DNA from: CAZHJG01 sp964533425
GTDB taxonomy: Bacteria > Patescibacteriota > Saccharimonadia > Saccharimonadales > UBA4665
Direction: 5' to 3'
Assembly: GCA_964533425.1 (NCBI GenBank)
Contig: CAZHJG010000013.1
Coordinates: forward strand, 1-23,068
Length of the DNA: 23,068 bases
A program made the translations under genes and the position numbers. Of this stretch, positions 1 to 5,819 are shown piece after piece (position 1 is the first letter of the stretch; each line of letters opens with the position of its first letter). The notes beneath the pieces are model-generated. The model saw only the letters and a list, made by a program, of their open reading frames with translations, made no database searches and was not told the origin of the DNA.

Positions 1-54
1 AAAACCAGCATGCCAGCAATGGTATCGTGGGTTCGAATCCCACCCCTTCCGCCA
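1..54 (+). tRNA. tRNA-Ser, 3' part only (5' end outside window)
   Basis: The 3' half of a class II tRNA. A variable-arm hairpin is visible (11-15 pairing with 20-24, loop GCAA), then a T arm (27-31 / 39-43 around the TTCGAAT loop), the 3' acceptor strand CCCTTCC, discriminator G and an encoded CCA (52-54). A long variable arm with discriminator G fits serine rather than leucine or tyrosine, which normally have A there. The anticodon lies upstream of the window. The AAAACC at the start looks like the 3' side of the anticodon loop and stem, as in NGA-type serine tRNAs, but the isoacceptor cannot be proven. Confidence 0.85.
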
Positions 55-76
55 GTACGTTAAAATTATAGGACGA

Positions 77-169
77 GGAGAGGTACCCAAGAGGCTGAAG
101 GGGTCGGTTTGCTAAATCGATAGGGGGGAGCAATCCCCCGCGAGGGTTCGAATCCCTCTCTCTCCGCCA
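77..169 (+). tRNA. tRNA-Ser(GCU)
   Basis: A complete class II tRNA. The acceptor stem GGAGAGG (77-83) pairs with TCTCTCC (159-165, one G-T pair). The anticodon stem is 104-108 / 116-120, with loop TTGCTAA and anticodon GCT at 111-113, which reads AGC/AGU serine codons. A GC-rich variable arm (GGGGGG...CCCCC around 123-139) follows, then the T arm 142-158, discriminator G166 and encoded CCA 167-169. It starts 22 bases after the preceding tRNA-Ser, so the two are probably co-transcribed. Confidence 0.95.
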
Positions 170-233
170 AGCCAGGCTGCCAGTGCTACGTCCGAATCTT
201 TAACGTTTCCGATCACCGTGTTACCGTAGCTAT

Positions 234-1478
234 ATGCGGGCACGATTTATATTACCGTTATTAGTGTTCTCGCTCATATTTGCTGGTGTTGGAGCATATT
301 TTCTCGTACACTCACATGCCGCAACCCTTATAGGAGACCTCAACAATGACGGAGTGGTTAACGGGTTTGACCTCTCGATTTTTTTGACTCATTGGCAACA
401 ATCAGGCAGTGGTTTAGCTGAAGACTTTAACAATGACGGCATTGTCAACAGCTTTGATCTGTCCATCTTGCTTAGTTATTATGGGCAGACAAACATACAA
501 CGGATACCCGGCTCGATTGCTAGCGACTGTTCTGTTGACGTCACGTCAGCCGTTCTCAATTGGATCGCCACGGTGCCAGATAATTCAACCCTGGTATTTG
601 GTATTAATAAGTGTTACCGCATCGACGGCACGCTGGAGTTTTCGGGCCGCACTGGCCTGGATTTTGAGGGCAACGGCTCAACTTTCAAGGCCCTCAGTGC
701 CCCTACCGACCAGGGTGCTATGTGGCGTGTCTGGCAGTCAACCGGAATGAAGTTCAATAACATGACTTTGACAGGCTCCTACACTAACGGCGGCACACAT
801 GATCCTACTTTGCAGCATGCCCATGGTTTTGACCTGCGTGGCACAGGTACTGAACTGTCAAACCTGACTATCAGTGACTTTGCCGGCGACTGCGTCTACT
901 TTGGATTAGGCTCAGACAACACCACTCGCTCGACCGGCAGTTTCCATACTTCTTCCTGCTCGTCTATTGGCCGCAACGGGGTATCGGTGACGGCCGGCGA
1001 CAACATACTAATTCAGTACAATACCTTCGGCGGCATCGGCTATGAAACTGTTGATATCGAGCCAAATATCGCCAGTGGTAACTGGGGTTCCCAGAATGTT
1101 ACGGTTGATAACAACACCATAGGCACCTACTACCTTTACGGCTACTCGATTGTCGAAAACGCGCCTATCAGCGGGCAATCTTTTACTAATAACCATTTCA
1201 TAGGCAGGGGACTACGCATAGCTGTAGGGCCAGTCAGTTCAGTGGTGAGTCGTCCTAACACCGTAACTATCCAAAACAACGGCTCGGATACTGCTCAAAC
1301 GCCGGCCGCTATGAGCCTCGATGACATTGATAACTTAACAGTTACCGGCAATACTGTGCCCATGACTTCCGGCACCATGGCAGCGGTTGACTCTTCGTGC
1401 AAGGTTACTGTGTCCGGAAATAGCTACTCGGGCGGATCGGCTGAAAGCAGTATTACCAATTCAGTTACCGGTTGCTAA
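234..1478 (+). CDS. exported dockerin-like / right-handed beta-helix protein
   Basis: 414 aa. Residues 1-25 form an N-terminal hydrophobic segment (signal anchor or signal peptide), followed by a short HSHAAT stretch. Residues about 34-85 hold two calcium-loop repeats, DLNNDGVVNGFDLS and DFNNDGIVNSFDLS, each followed by a hydrophobic helix. This is the dockerin type I / EF-hand-like pattern. The rest (about 95-414) is rich in Asn, Gly, Thr and Ser, with repeated NxT/NNT turns (for example VTVDNNTIG, LTVTGNTVP) typical of a right-handed parallel beta-helix such as those of pectate-lyase-like surface proteins. No catalytic residues could be assigned. It is likely cell-surface or secreted and may bind a partner or polysaccharide through the dockerin-like part, which is inference. 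It stands alone between the tRNAs and the convergent comF gene. No clear Shine-Dalgarno precedes the ATG. Confidence 0.8.
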   Translation: MRARFILPLLVFSLIFAGVGAYFLVHSHAATLIGDLNNDGVVNGFDLSIFLTHWQQSGSGLAEDFNNDGIVNSFDLSILLSYYGQTNIQRIPGSIASDCSVDVTSAVLNWIATVPDNSTLVFGINKCYRIDGTLEFSGRTGLDFEGNGSTFKALSAPTDQGAMWRVWQSTGMKFNNMTLTGSYTNGGTHDPTLQHAHGFDLRGTGTELSNLTISDFAGDCVYFGLGSDNTTRSTGSFHTSSCSSIGRNGVSVTAGDNILIQYNTFGGIGYETVDIEPNIASGNWGSQNVTVDNNTIGTYYLYGYSIVENAPISGQSFTNNHFIGRGLRIAVGPVSSVVSRPNTVTIQNNGSDTAQTPAAMSLDDIDNLTVTGNTVPMTSGTMAAVDSSCKVTVSGNSYSGGSAESSITNSVTGC

Positions 1479-1616
1479 CTGGACAAATTGCGCAATGCGT
1501 TTTGCTTATGTACTGCGGCATATGGTGTATTTTTATCTCCGACGACTCGCTTACTGTCAGTACCGGTCGGGTCATACCACCTGTCAAGCAAGTGAAGAAG
1601 CTACTCTCATGCCAAT

Positions 1617-2288
1617 TCACGCCTGGGCGAAAACCGCCGCGTCTATACGACGGGCGCCAGCTTGCTTTAGGACTTGGGCCGCGGCTTCCAGGGTTGCTCC
1701 GGTGGTAAGGACATCGTCGATCAGGATTACATGCGCGTCATATATAAGATGGGGCTTGGCGACGTGAAAAGCGCCAGTGAGCTGCTGCAGACGCTGTTGT
1801 CTCGAGGCCCCAACCTGGTGTGATTGCCCCAGGCGGGCCAGGCAATTGCCATGTGGCAGGCTTGCATACCTAGACAGCTCTCGGGCCAAGAGCTTAGCCT
1901 GATCGTAGCCGCGTTGACGAACCCGACTGGTGGCAGTCGGTACCGGAACCAGAAGCGTGTCAGGCCTTGCCATTGCAGCAACCAATGGCAGCATGCAATG
2001 AGTCATTTGCCTCGTGGCAGCCTGGGCGCCGGCAAACTTTAGCTTCCAGACCAGGTTTTGCGCTATGCTCTCGTAATCGGTAGCCGCCCGTACAGCGAAC
2101 AATCGGCTGGTTCGGCGGCAAGTCGAGCAGGTTCGGTAATTGGCTGCGATCTTGCGGCAGCGGTAACAACGCCCGGGAATATCAGGGAAGAGCTGCAGGC
2201 AAGTGGGGCAGAGCAAATCACCCTCCGCCCCGCAAGCCAGACAGTCGTGCGGCGCCATAATTCCCAGAAATTTATCTATAATGCTCAT
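1617..2288 (-). CDS. comF: ComF family protein (zinc ribbon plus phosphoribosyltransferase)
   Basis: 223 aa, near the usual ComFC length. The N-terminus carries CxxC pairs C16/C19, C27/C30, C41/C44 and C54/C57, expected to bind zinc. The C-terminal type I phosphoribosyltransferase domain has the PRPP loop VILIDDVLTTGAT at about 187-199 and the ComF-type segment QVGASRQQRLQQLTGAF. In naturally competent bacteria ComFC acts in the cytoplasm during uptake of single-stranded DNA. Its enzymatic substrate is not established. Finding it in a small-genome episymbiont-like bacterium fits reliance on imported DNA or nucleotides, which is inference. It ends in TGA and is convergent with the dockerin-like gene. 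The ATG at 2288 has no obvious Shine-Dalgarno sequence. A later in-frame ATG (codon 11) is less likely because it lies so close to the first cysteine pair. Confidence 0.9.
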   Translation of the reverse strand: MSIIDKFLGIMAPHDCLACGAEGDLLCPTCLQLFPDIPGRCYRCRKIAANYRTCSTCRRTSRLFAVRAATDYESIAQNLVWKLKFAGAQAATRQMTHCMLPLVAAMARPDTLLVPVPTATSRVRQRGYDQAKLLARELSRYASLPHGNCLARLGQSHQVGASRQQRLQQLTGAFHVAKPHLIYDAHVILIDDVLTTGATLEAAAQVLKQAGARRIDAAVFAQA

Positions 2289-2318
2289 GTTGTATTTAAT
2301 GCGTTGTAAATAAGTATT

Positions 2319-2355
2319 TCAGAAGTTGCACTCTTCTGAGTACCTAAGCTATACT
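2319..2355 (+). promoter_or_regulatory. promoter of hsp20 with overlapping hairpin
   Basis: TTGCAC (2326-2331), an 18-base spacer and TATACT (2350-2355) form a good sigma70-type promoter pointing at hsp20. The -35 box sits in the loop and start of a perfect 7-bp inverted repeat (TCAGAAG 2319-2325 / CTTCTGA 2333-2339), which may be an operator. Predicted transcription would begin near 2362 and leave a leader of about 140 bases. Confidence 0.6.
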
Positions 2356-2447
2356 GCTACTAACACAAAAAAGCAAGATCGCTTAACTATTTTTTAACGA
2401 TTCTGCAGCCCTCGCGGACACTTTCGAGGACAACCACACAGAACGTA

Positions 2448-2468
2448 GAACCTTCAGAGTGAAGGTTC
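2448..2468 (+). promoter_or_regulatory. leader hairpin upstream of hsp20
   Basis: A perfect 8-bp stem, GAACCTTC (2448-2455) / GAAGGTTC (2461-2468), with loop AGAGT. It lies in the predicted hsp20 leader, ending about 16 bases before the Shine-Dalgarno GGAGGG (2485-2490). It could be a stabilising or regulatory element. It does not itself sequester the Shine-Dalgarno sequence. Confidence 0.5.
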
Positions 2469-2501
2469 CCAAACAAACTAAGCTGGAGGGTAACGACTAT
2501 T

Positions 2502-2987
2502 ATGGCGCGACGTAATCGCGACGACGACGACCTGCTATTAGAAGAAGATGAATTAACCGCGGCGTTTCTCGGTGATGATGCTCCGATACCCGCTAGTGAT
2601 CCCGGTCAGCCCGCACCCGCCGCTCCAGTTGCCGAAGAAGAGTGGGACGAAGACGACGCTGTACCCGGCCAATTAGCCGTTGATGTTTATGAAACCAAGG
2701 AAAAGCTGGTTGTTAAGGCCCGCACCGCCGGTGTTAATAAGAATGACCTCGATGTCAGCATATCCGATAACCAGCTAACCATCCGTGGTACGCTCAGCTC
2801 TGGCGCTGAAGAAGGTGTAGAGAACTACTTCCTGCAAGAGTGCTACTGGGGTGAATTCTCCCGCAGCATCGCCCTGCCGGTGCCAGTCAAAGAAGATGAG
2901 ATTGAAGCCGTGCTCAAGGACGGCGTGCTAACCATCAGCTTCGGCAAAGTCCAGCAGGACACTGTCAAGAAGATCCAGGTACTCTAG
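2502..2987 (+). CDS. hsp20: Hsp20 / alpha-crystallin small heat-shock protein
   Basis: 161 aa. Residues 1-52 are a highly charged, Asp/Glu- then Pro/Ala-rich arm. The alpha-crystallin domain spans about 53-161. It begins GQLAVDVYETKEKLVVKA, holds the loop VNKNDLDVSISDNQLTIRG typical of the family, then ECYWGEFSRSIALPVPV and the A-x-x-KDGVLTISFGK motif, and ends KKIQVL, an IxV-type C-terminal tail that in this family docks neighbouring subunits. It acts as an ATP-independent holdase that binds unfolding proteins in the cytoplasm. The start is supported by GGAGGG twelve to thirteen bases upstream. The gene is monocistronic, with its own promoter and leader hairpin, and is followed by a repeat hairpin with a T tract and a bidirectional terminator. 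Confidence 0.92.
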   Translation: MARRNRDDDDLLLEEDELTAAFLGDDAPIPASDPGQPAPAAPVAEEEWDEDDAVPGQLAVDVYETKEKLVVKARTAGVNKNDLDVSISDNQLTIRGTLSSGAEEGVENYFLQECYWGEFSRSIALPVPVKEDEIEAVLKDGVLTISFGKVQQDTVKKIQVL

Positions 2988-3005
2988 CCGAGGGCTAAGG
3001 AAGTT

Positions 3006-3086
3006 GTCTGTATTCTGTTGTCTGTTGTCTGTCAGCTCTACCTCGGACGAACAGACTACTGATTACAGATTACTGACTACTTTTTT
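3006..3086 (+). repeat. heptamer-repeat inverted element with T tract (array A)
   Basis: The left arm is four 7-base units, GTCTGTA, TTCTGTT, GTCTGTT and GTCTGTC (3006-3033). The right arm is four complementary-type units, AACAGAC, TACTGAT, TACAGAT and TACTGAC (3050-3077). The arms are imperfect reverse complements around a centre of about 16 bases, and TTTTTT follows at 3081-3086. It lies 18 bases after the hsp20 stop, so its RNA would fold into a long hairpin followed by U residues and could terminate hsp20 transcription. Its architecture matches the arrays at 10583-10676, 11785-11863 and the ends of 22206-22613, but its unit sequence differs. Confidence 0.7.
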
Positions 3087-3103
3087 CAGCGACCGAAGGT
3101 CGT

Positions 3104-3129
3104 GCCAGTCAAAACTCGAAAGCTTAAAG
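3104..3129 (+). repeat. remnant arm of the AAAGTC-type repeat element
   Basis: GCCAGTCAAAACTCGAAA (3104-3121) differs by one base from the first 18 bases of array C (11785-11802). The following AGCTTAAAG matches the left inverted end of the four-helix-bundle element (22220-22228). No right arm follows, so this looks like a broken half-element between hsp20 and the terminator. Confidence 0.55.
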
Positions 3130-3157
3130 AAAACCCCTCCGCTTCGTGAGGGGTTTT
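3130..3157. terminator. bidirectional intrinsic terminator between hsp20 and the pilin cluster
   Basis: AAAACCCCTC (3130-3139) and GAGGGGTTTT (3148-3157) form a 10-bp stem with loop CGCTTCGT. The A and T tracts flank the GC core symmetrically, so it can terminate from either side. It sits between the converging hsp20 and last pilin genes. Confidence 0.85.
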
Positions 3158-3178
3158 GCATTCGTTTAAGGCGGTCAA

Positions 3179-3625
3179 TTACTGATTAACAGCAGTGGTC
3201 GTCTGGTTCAAGACGAAGTGGACAATAATCTGCGCCAGGGCCACAATGATCAGACCAACGATGGCGTAAATAAGCGTGTTCTTGGCACTACCGACCCGGT
3301 TGGAATCACCACCGGAGGTAATGTAGCGGAAACCGCCGTAGATGATCATGATGACGGCAACTGCACCGACCACGATCGAGAAGATGTTAACGATGTTCTT
3401 GGCCAGGTTACCGATGTTGTCGGTCGAAACGCCAGCATTGCCACAACCGATAGCGTTGCCGCCTGAGGCTGCAGAAGCACCCTGAGCAACGCCAGAAGTT
3501 ATGTTGTTGGTACAACCGCCGCCGCCAGACAACGCGTACGCTGCCGTAGCTGGCACCAGCATCGGTACACCCATGAGCAAAGCTGAGACGAGTACGATCA
3601 GATGGTTTTTAATTTTTTGTATCAT
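3179..3625 (-). CDS. VirB2/TrbC-like pilin protein 1
   Basis: 148 aa. A signal peptide occupies residues 1 to about 31 (basic start, hydrophobic core, then ATAAYALSGG). A short exported loop with two cysteines (C38, C61) follows, then two transmembrane helices (about 75-97 and 115-138) separated by the conserved cytoplasmic turn YGGFRYITSGGD (96-107) and SAKNTLIYA. This is the pattern of VirB2/TrbC-type T4SS pilins and of the short proteins called pilin in Saccharibacteria. By analogy the processed subunit would assemble into an extracellular pilus. It is the last of six similar genes on this strand. AAAGGTAAAGG precedes the ATG, and TTGATT-N17-TATAAG (3654-3682) gives it its own promoter, so it can be expressed independently of the others. 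Confidence 0.82.
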   Translation of the reverse strand: MIQKIKNHLIVLVSALLMGVPMLVPATAAYALSGGGGCTNNITSGVAQGASAASGGNAIGCGNAGVSTDNIGNLAKNIVNIFSIVVGAVAVIMIIYGGFRYITSGGDSNRVGSAKNTLIYAIVGLIIVALAQIIVHFVLNQTTTAVNQ

Positions 3626-3653
3626 TCCTTTACCTTTCTTTAGCTTCCTTTAA

Positions 3654-3682
3654 CTTATACTACAAACATTTTGCTTAATCAA
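3654..3682 (-). promoter_or_regulatory. promoter of pilin gene 1
   Basis: Read on the minus strand: TTGATT (3677-3682), a 17-base spacer, then TATAAG (3654-3659), about 28 bases before the pilin 1 ATG at 3625. A similar TATAAG box precedes pilin 2 (4152-4157) but has a poor -35, so I do not list that one separately. Confidence 0.65.
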
Positions 3683-3690
3683 CATCGGCC

Positions 3691-4119
3691 TTACGGATGT
3701 GTCGCCTGATTAAGGACGAAGTGAACTAGGAATTGGGCCAGTCCGGCCACCGCCACACCGACCATGGCGTAAATCAGAGCGCTCCTCGCGCCACTGACCC
3801 TTTGCGGGTCACCACCAGAGGTAATATATCGGAAACCGCTGAGGATGATCATGATGATGGCCGCCGCTCCGGCTACGATCGACAGTACGCTTACAGCCGA
3901 GTTAAGAATATTGGTTACCCCGTTGCCTTTCGTGCCACAGCCCTGCGAACTGTCCAGTGTGTTCAGCGCCTGGCAAGCCGTGTCTTTGGACGAGGCGGCA
4001 AAATGACCTACGCTTCCGCCAGTTACGGTCAGTGCGGCCGCAGAAGCCATGCTGCTGCTTAAGCCCAATACCAACATGAGAGTCAGCGCGCTCTGTGTTA
4101 TAAGATTTTTTAGTCGCAT
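3691..4119 (-). CDS. VirB2/TrbC-like pilin protein 2
   Basis: 142 aa. Signal peptide 1-28 (MRLKN...SMASAAA), an exported loop with C49 and C61, then hydrophobic helices at about 73-94 and 114-136 around the turn LSGFRYITSGGDPQRVSGAR (93-112). Its last 50 residues closely follow pilin 1, down to LVHFVLNQ versus IVHFVLNQ, so the two are recent paralogues or under the same constraint. It presumably is a membrane-inserted pilus subunit. AGAGGA lies about nine bases before the ATG. TATAAG at 4152-4157 overlaps the stop of the next gene upstream and may act as a weak -10 box. Confidence 0.82.
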   Translation of the reverse strand: MRLKNLITQSALTLMLVLGLSSSMASAAALTVTGGSVGHFAASSKDTACQALNTLDSSQGCGTKGNGVTNILNSAVSVLSIVAGAAAIIMIILSGFRYITSGGDPQRVSGARSALIYAMVGVAVAGLAQFLVHFVLNQATHP

Positions 4120-4152
4120 ACTATATTTCCTCTATTGTTTCGTTTGCTTTAC

Positions 4153-4533
4153 TTATACTTTATCCAAGATGAAAACTATTATACTCTGTGCCAAAGCGGT
4201 AACAGCCACGCCGACGAGTGCATAAATCAGCGTATTCTTGGCACCAGCTACAGCGTTGGCGTCGCCCCCCGACACTATAAATCTGATACCGCTAACCACA
4301 ACCAGTATGATTGCTGCTGCCCCCGTTACAAACGCTATAACTTCCATAGCGTCCTTAATAACCGTGATGATCGGATTAGTGTTAACTGATTTGGTTTCCT
4401 GACACACCGTGGCACTACCAGGCAGTTTTTTGCAGGGGCTGAAGAGATTAACCGCGCTGGCCTGCGACGCAAGGCCCAGACTTGGTATCAGAAGTGCTGT
4501 GAGGATTGCCAGGTATAGTGAAAATTTTTTCAT
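4153..4533 (-). CDS. VirB2/TrbC-like pilin protein 3
   Basis: 126 aa. Signal peptide 1 to about 27 (MKKFSLYL...ASQASA), an exported loop with C34 and C44, and two transmembrane helices (about 62-83 and 101-124) around SGIRFIVSGGDANAVAGAKN (81-100). It has the same two-helix plan as pilins 1 and 2, with a shorter exported loop. The role is inferred as pilus subunit of the neighbouring secretion system. A TATAAT hexamer (4548-4553, minus strand) overlaps the stop region of pilin 4. Its -35 is poor, so read-through from upstream is also likely. Confidence 0.8.
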   Translation of the reverse strand: MKKFSLYLAILTALLIPSLGLASQASAVNLFSPCKKLPGSATVCQETKSVNTNPIITVIKDAMEVIAFVTGAAAIILVVVSGIRFIVSGGDANAVAGAKNTLIYALVGVAVTALAQSIIVFILDKV

Positions 4534-4548
4534 TATTTTCTCTTTTAA

Positions 4549-4845
4549 TTATAGTTTGCTGAGCGCGAAGGCAACCACGGCTTCGGCAGTTATGCAAATT
4601 AGTAATCCGACGGCAGCAAAAACCACAGTGCTGCGAGCTTTGGCAGCTTCCTGCGGATTACCAGCCGAGAGCACAAAACGGAGACCGCCGATCACAACGA
4701 ACAAGACCGAAAGAGCAGCCACAATACTGATGACAATGTTCAGGGCTGTCCGGAGCGTCCCGCCAGTAGCCGAAACGTGAGGCAAGTTATCTTTGAAGCC
4801 GTGAATGGCCAGATAGGGCACCAGCTTCAGAATTTCACTTGCCAT
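4549..4845 (-). CDS. VirB2/TrbC-like small membrane protein 4 (no signal peptide)
   Basis: 98 aa, the shortest of the cluster. There is no cleavable signal peptide and there are no cysteines. The two helices (about 31-53 and 72-95) and the turn IGGLRFVLSAGNPQEAAKAR keep the family pattern with SAGN in place of SGGD. It may be a membrane-resident paralogue rather than an exported pilin, which is inference. Its ATG follows the TAA of pilin 5 directly (TAAATG), with GGGAGA inside the pilin 5 end as ribosome binding site, so the two are co-translated. Confidence 0.78.
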   Translation of the reverse strand: MASEILKLVPYLAIHGFKDNLPHVSATGGTLRTALNIVISIVAALSVLFVVIGGLRFVLSAGNPQEAAKARSTVVFAAVGLLICITAEAVVAFALSKL

Positions 4846-5196
4846 TTAGTTAAATCTCCCGGCGATGAAGGCCACTGTCGCCGCGGCAATCACCGCTATA
4901 GCCAGGCCAATTAGCGCGTTCACGATCGTGTTCTTCGCTTGTCCCGTCTGTTCGGGTGAACCCTGGCTGGTGGTGTACAAAATACCGCCATAAATCACGA
5001 AGACAACTGCCGCTAACGCCGCGATCCTCAGTAGAATTTCAATGATAGCCGCCACAATCAGCCAGATGTCAGTCAGGCTGGTAATTTTAGGGTTACAAGT
5101 GGTTGGATCTCTCTGCAAATACACATACCACGTCGGGAAGCTAAGTATGGTGTACTGTCCGCAGCTGGCGGCAAAGAGCGATAGTAAGCCCATCAT
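4846..5196 (-). CDS. VirB2/TrbC-like small membrane protein 5
   Basis: 116 aa. The N-terminus (1-20) is hydrophobic but lacks basic residues, so it is an atypical signal or membrane anchor. C12 and C34 lie in the exported part. The C-terminal half holds two hydrophobic helices around VIYGGILYTTSQGSPEQTG and QAKNTIVNALIGLAIAVIAA, which again follow the YGG...(S/T)xG...AKNT pattern of the cluster. The start codon overlaps the stop of pilin 6 by four bases (ATGA), indicating translational coupling. A second ATG immediately follows the first. Confidence 0.78.
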   Translation of the reverse strand: MMGLLSLFAASCGQYTILSFPTWYVYLQRDPTTCNPKITSLTDIWLIVAAIIEILLRIAALAAVVFVIYGGILYTTSQGSPEQTGQAKNTIVNALIGLAIAVIAAATVAFIAGRFN

Positions 5197-5651
5197 CGCA
5201 GCACTGCCCCTGGCACAACATAATTAAGAATGGCGTACGCGAAAATAAAGACAAAAAGCGCCAGCACGTTGCTGCGAATCCGTTTAATTGCCGTAGCCGT
5301 TGACTGTGGATCACCCCGGGAAGCGGTAAATTGAATACCAGCCCAAATCAGCGAGGCCACAATCACCACGCCAACTCCGTCAGACAGGAAATTGATAATG
5401 CCGAACAGCGCATCCATGATCGCGTTGCCTTTGCCAACACAACCGATATTGACACTCGTGTACGTGGCCGTATCGCCGCTGCCGCACTTATACTTTGTTT
5501 TCAGAGTCGTGGGCTGCTGCGTCGACCCGCTCGGCGTTCCACCACCGGGGGGAATGGCCTTGACTGCATACGCTCTACCGGGCGCCAGACTACCTGCCGT
5601 CGTAACCAGGACGGCCATCATGATTGCCGTGTACAAAAATTTCCGAATCAT
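5193..5651 (-). CDS. VirB2/TrbC-like pilin protein 6 (first of the cluster)
   Basis: 152 aa. Signal peptide 1 to about 29 (MIRKFLYTAIMMAV...GRAYA), a Pro/Gly/Thr-rich exported loop with two cysteines, then two hydrophobic segments around WAGIQFTASRGDPQSTATA. It is the most divergent member: the second helix begins RIRSNVLALFVFIFAYAIL instead of the AKNT motif. It is the first gene read from the divergent promoter region shared with the VirB6-like gene and ends in TGA overlapping the next ATG. The distinct sequence suggests a specialised role such as a minor or tip subunit, but nothing in the sequence proves this. Confidence 0.77.
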   Translation of the reverse strand: MIRKFLYTAIMMAVLVTTAGSLAPGRAYAVKAIPPGGGTPSGSTQQPTTLKTKYKCGSGDTATYTSVNIGCVGKGNAIMDALFGIINFLSDGVGVVIVASLIWAGIQFTASRGDPQSTATAIKRIRSNVLALFVFIFAYAILNYVVPGAVLR

Positions 5652-5701
5652 TAGCGTATGCTTGTCTTTGTATTACTTTTGCCTAGCTGTGCTATGTCTT
5701 A

Positions 5702-5729
5702 ATTATAGAACGTACGCCGGAAAACGCAA
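5702..5729 (-). promoter_or_regulatory. promoter of the pilin cluster
   Basis: Minus strand: TTGCGT (5724-5729), a 16-base spacer and a perfect TATAAT (5702-5707), about 51 bases before the pilin 6 ATG. It is divergent from the promoter of the VirB6-like gene in the same 168-base gap, so both halves of the secretion locus could be controlled together. Confidence 0.65.
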
Positions 5730-5753
5730 TGGAGTATACCTTCTTAACGCTTA

Positions 5754-5762
5754 TGGTATAGT
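5754..5762 (+). promoter_or_regulatory. extended -10 promoter of the VirB6-like gene
   Basis: TGGTATAGT is a TGn-extended -10 box, 58 bases before the ATG at 5820. No convincing -35 is present, which is common with extended -10 promoters. A very similar TGGTATACT precedes prgI (9378-9386). Confidence 0.5.
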
Positions 5763-5819
5763 AAGATCAGCTAATAAAGGTCAGTGTGGGGTACACCGTA
5801 CACCTAAAACTAAAGCAGC

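Noticed and set aside
2326..2349. CIRCE (HrcA) operator before hsp20
   Set aside because: GCACTC and GAGTAC are present but only four bases apart and imperfect. The CIRCE consensus needs TTAGCACTC-N9-GAGTGCTAA.
3006..3080. CRISPR array
   Set aside because: Units are only 7 bases, contiguous and arranged as an inverted pair, with no spacers and no cas genes.
1617..5651. TGA recoded as glycine (as in Gracilibacteria/SR1)
   Set aside because: comF and pilin 6 end naturally at TGA, pilin 6 with an ATGA overlap to the next gene, and no gene needs TGA read-through to reach family length.
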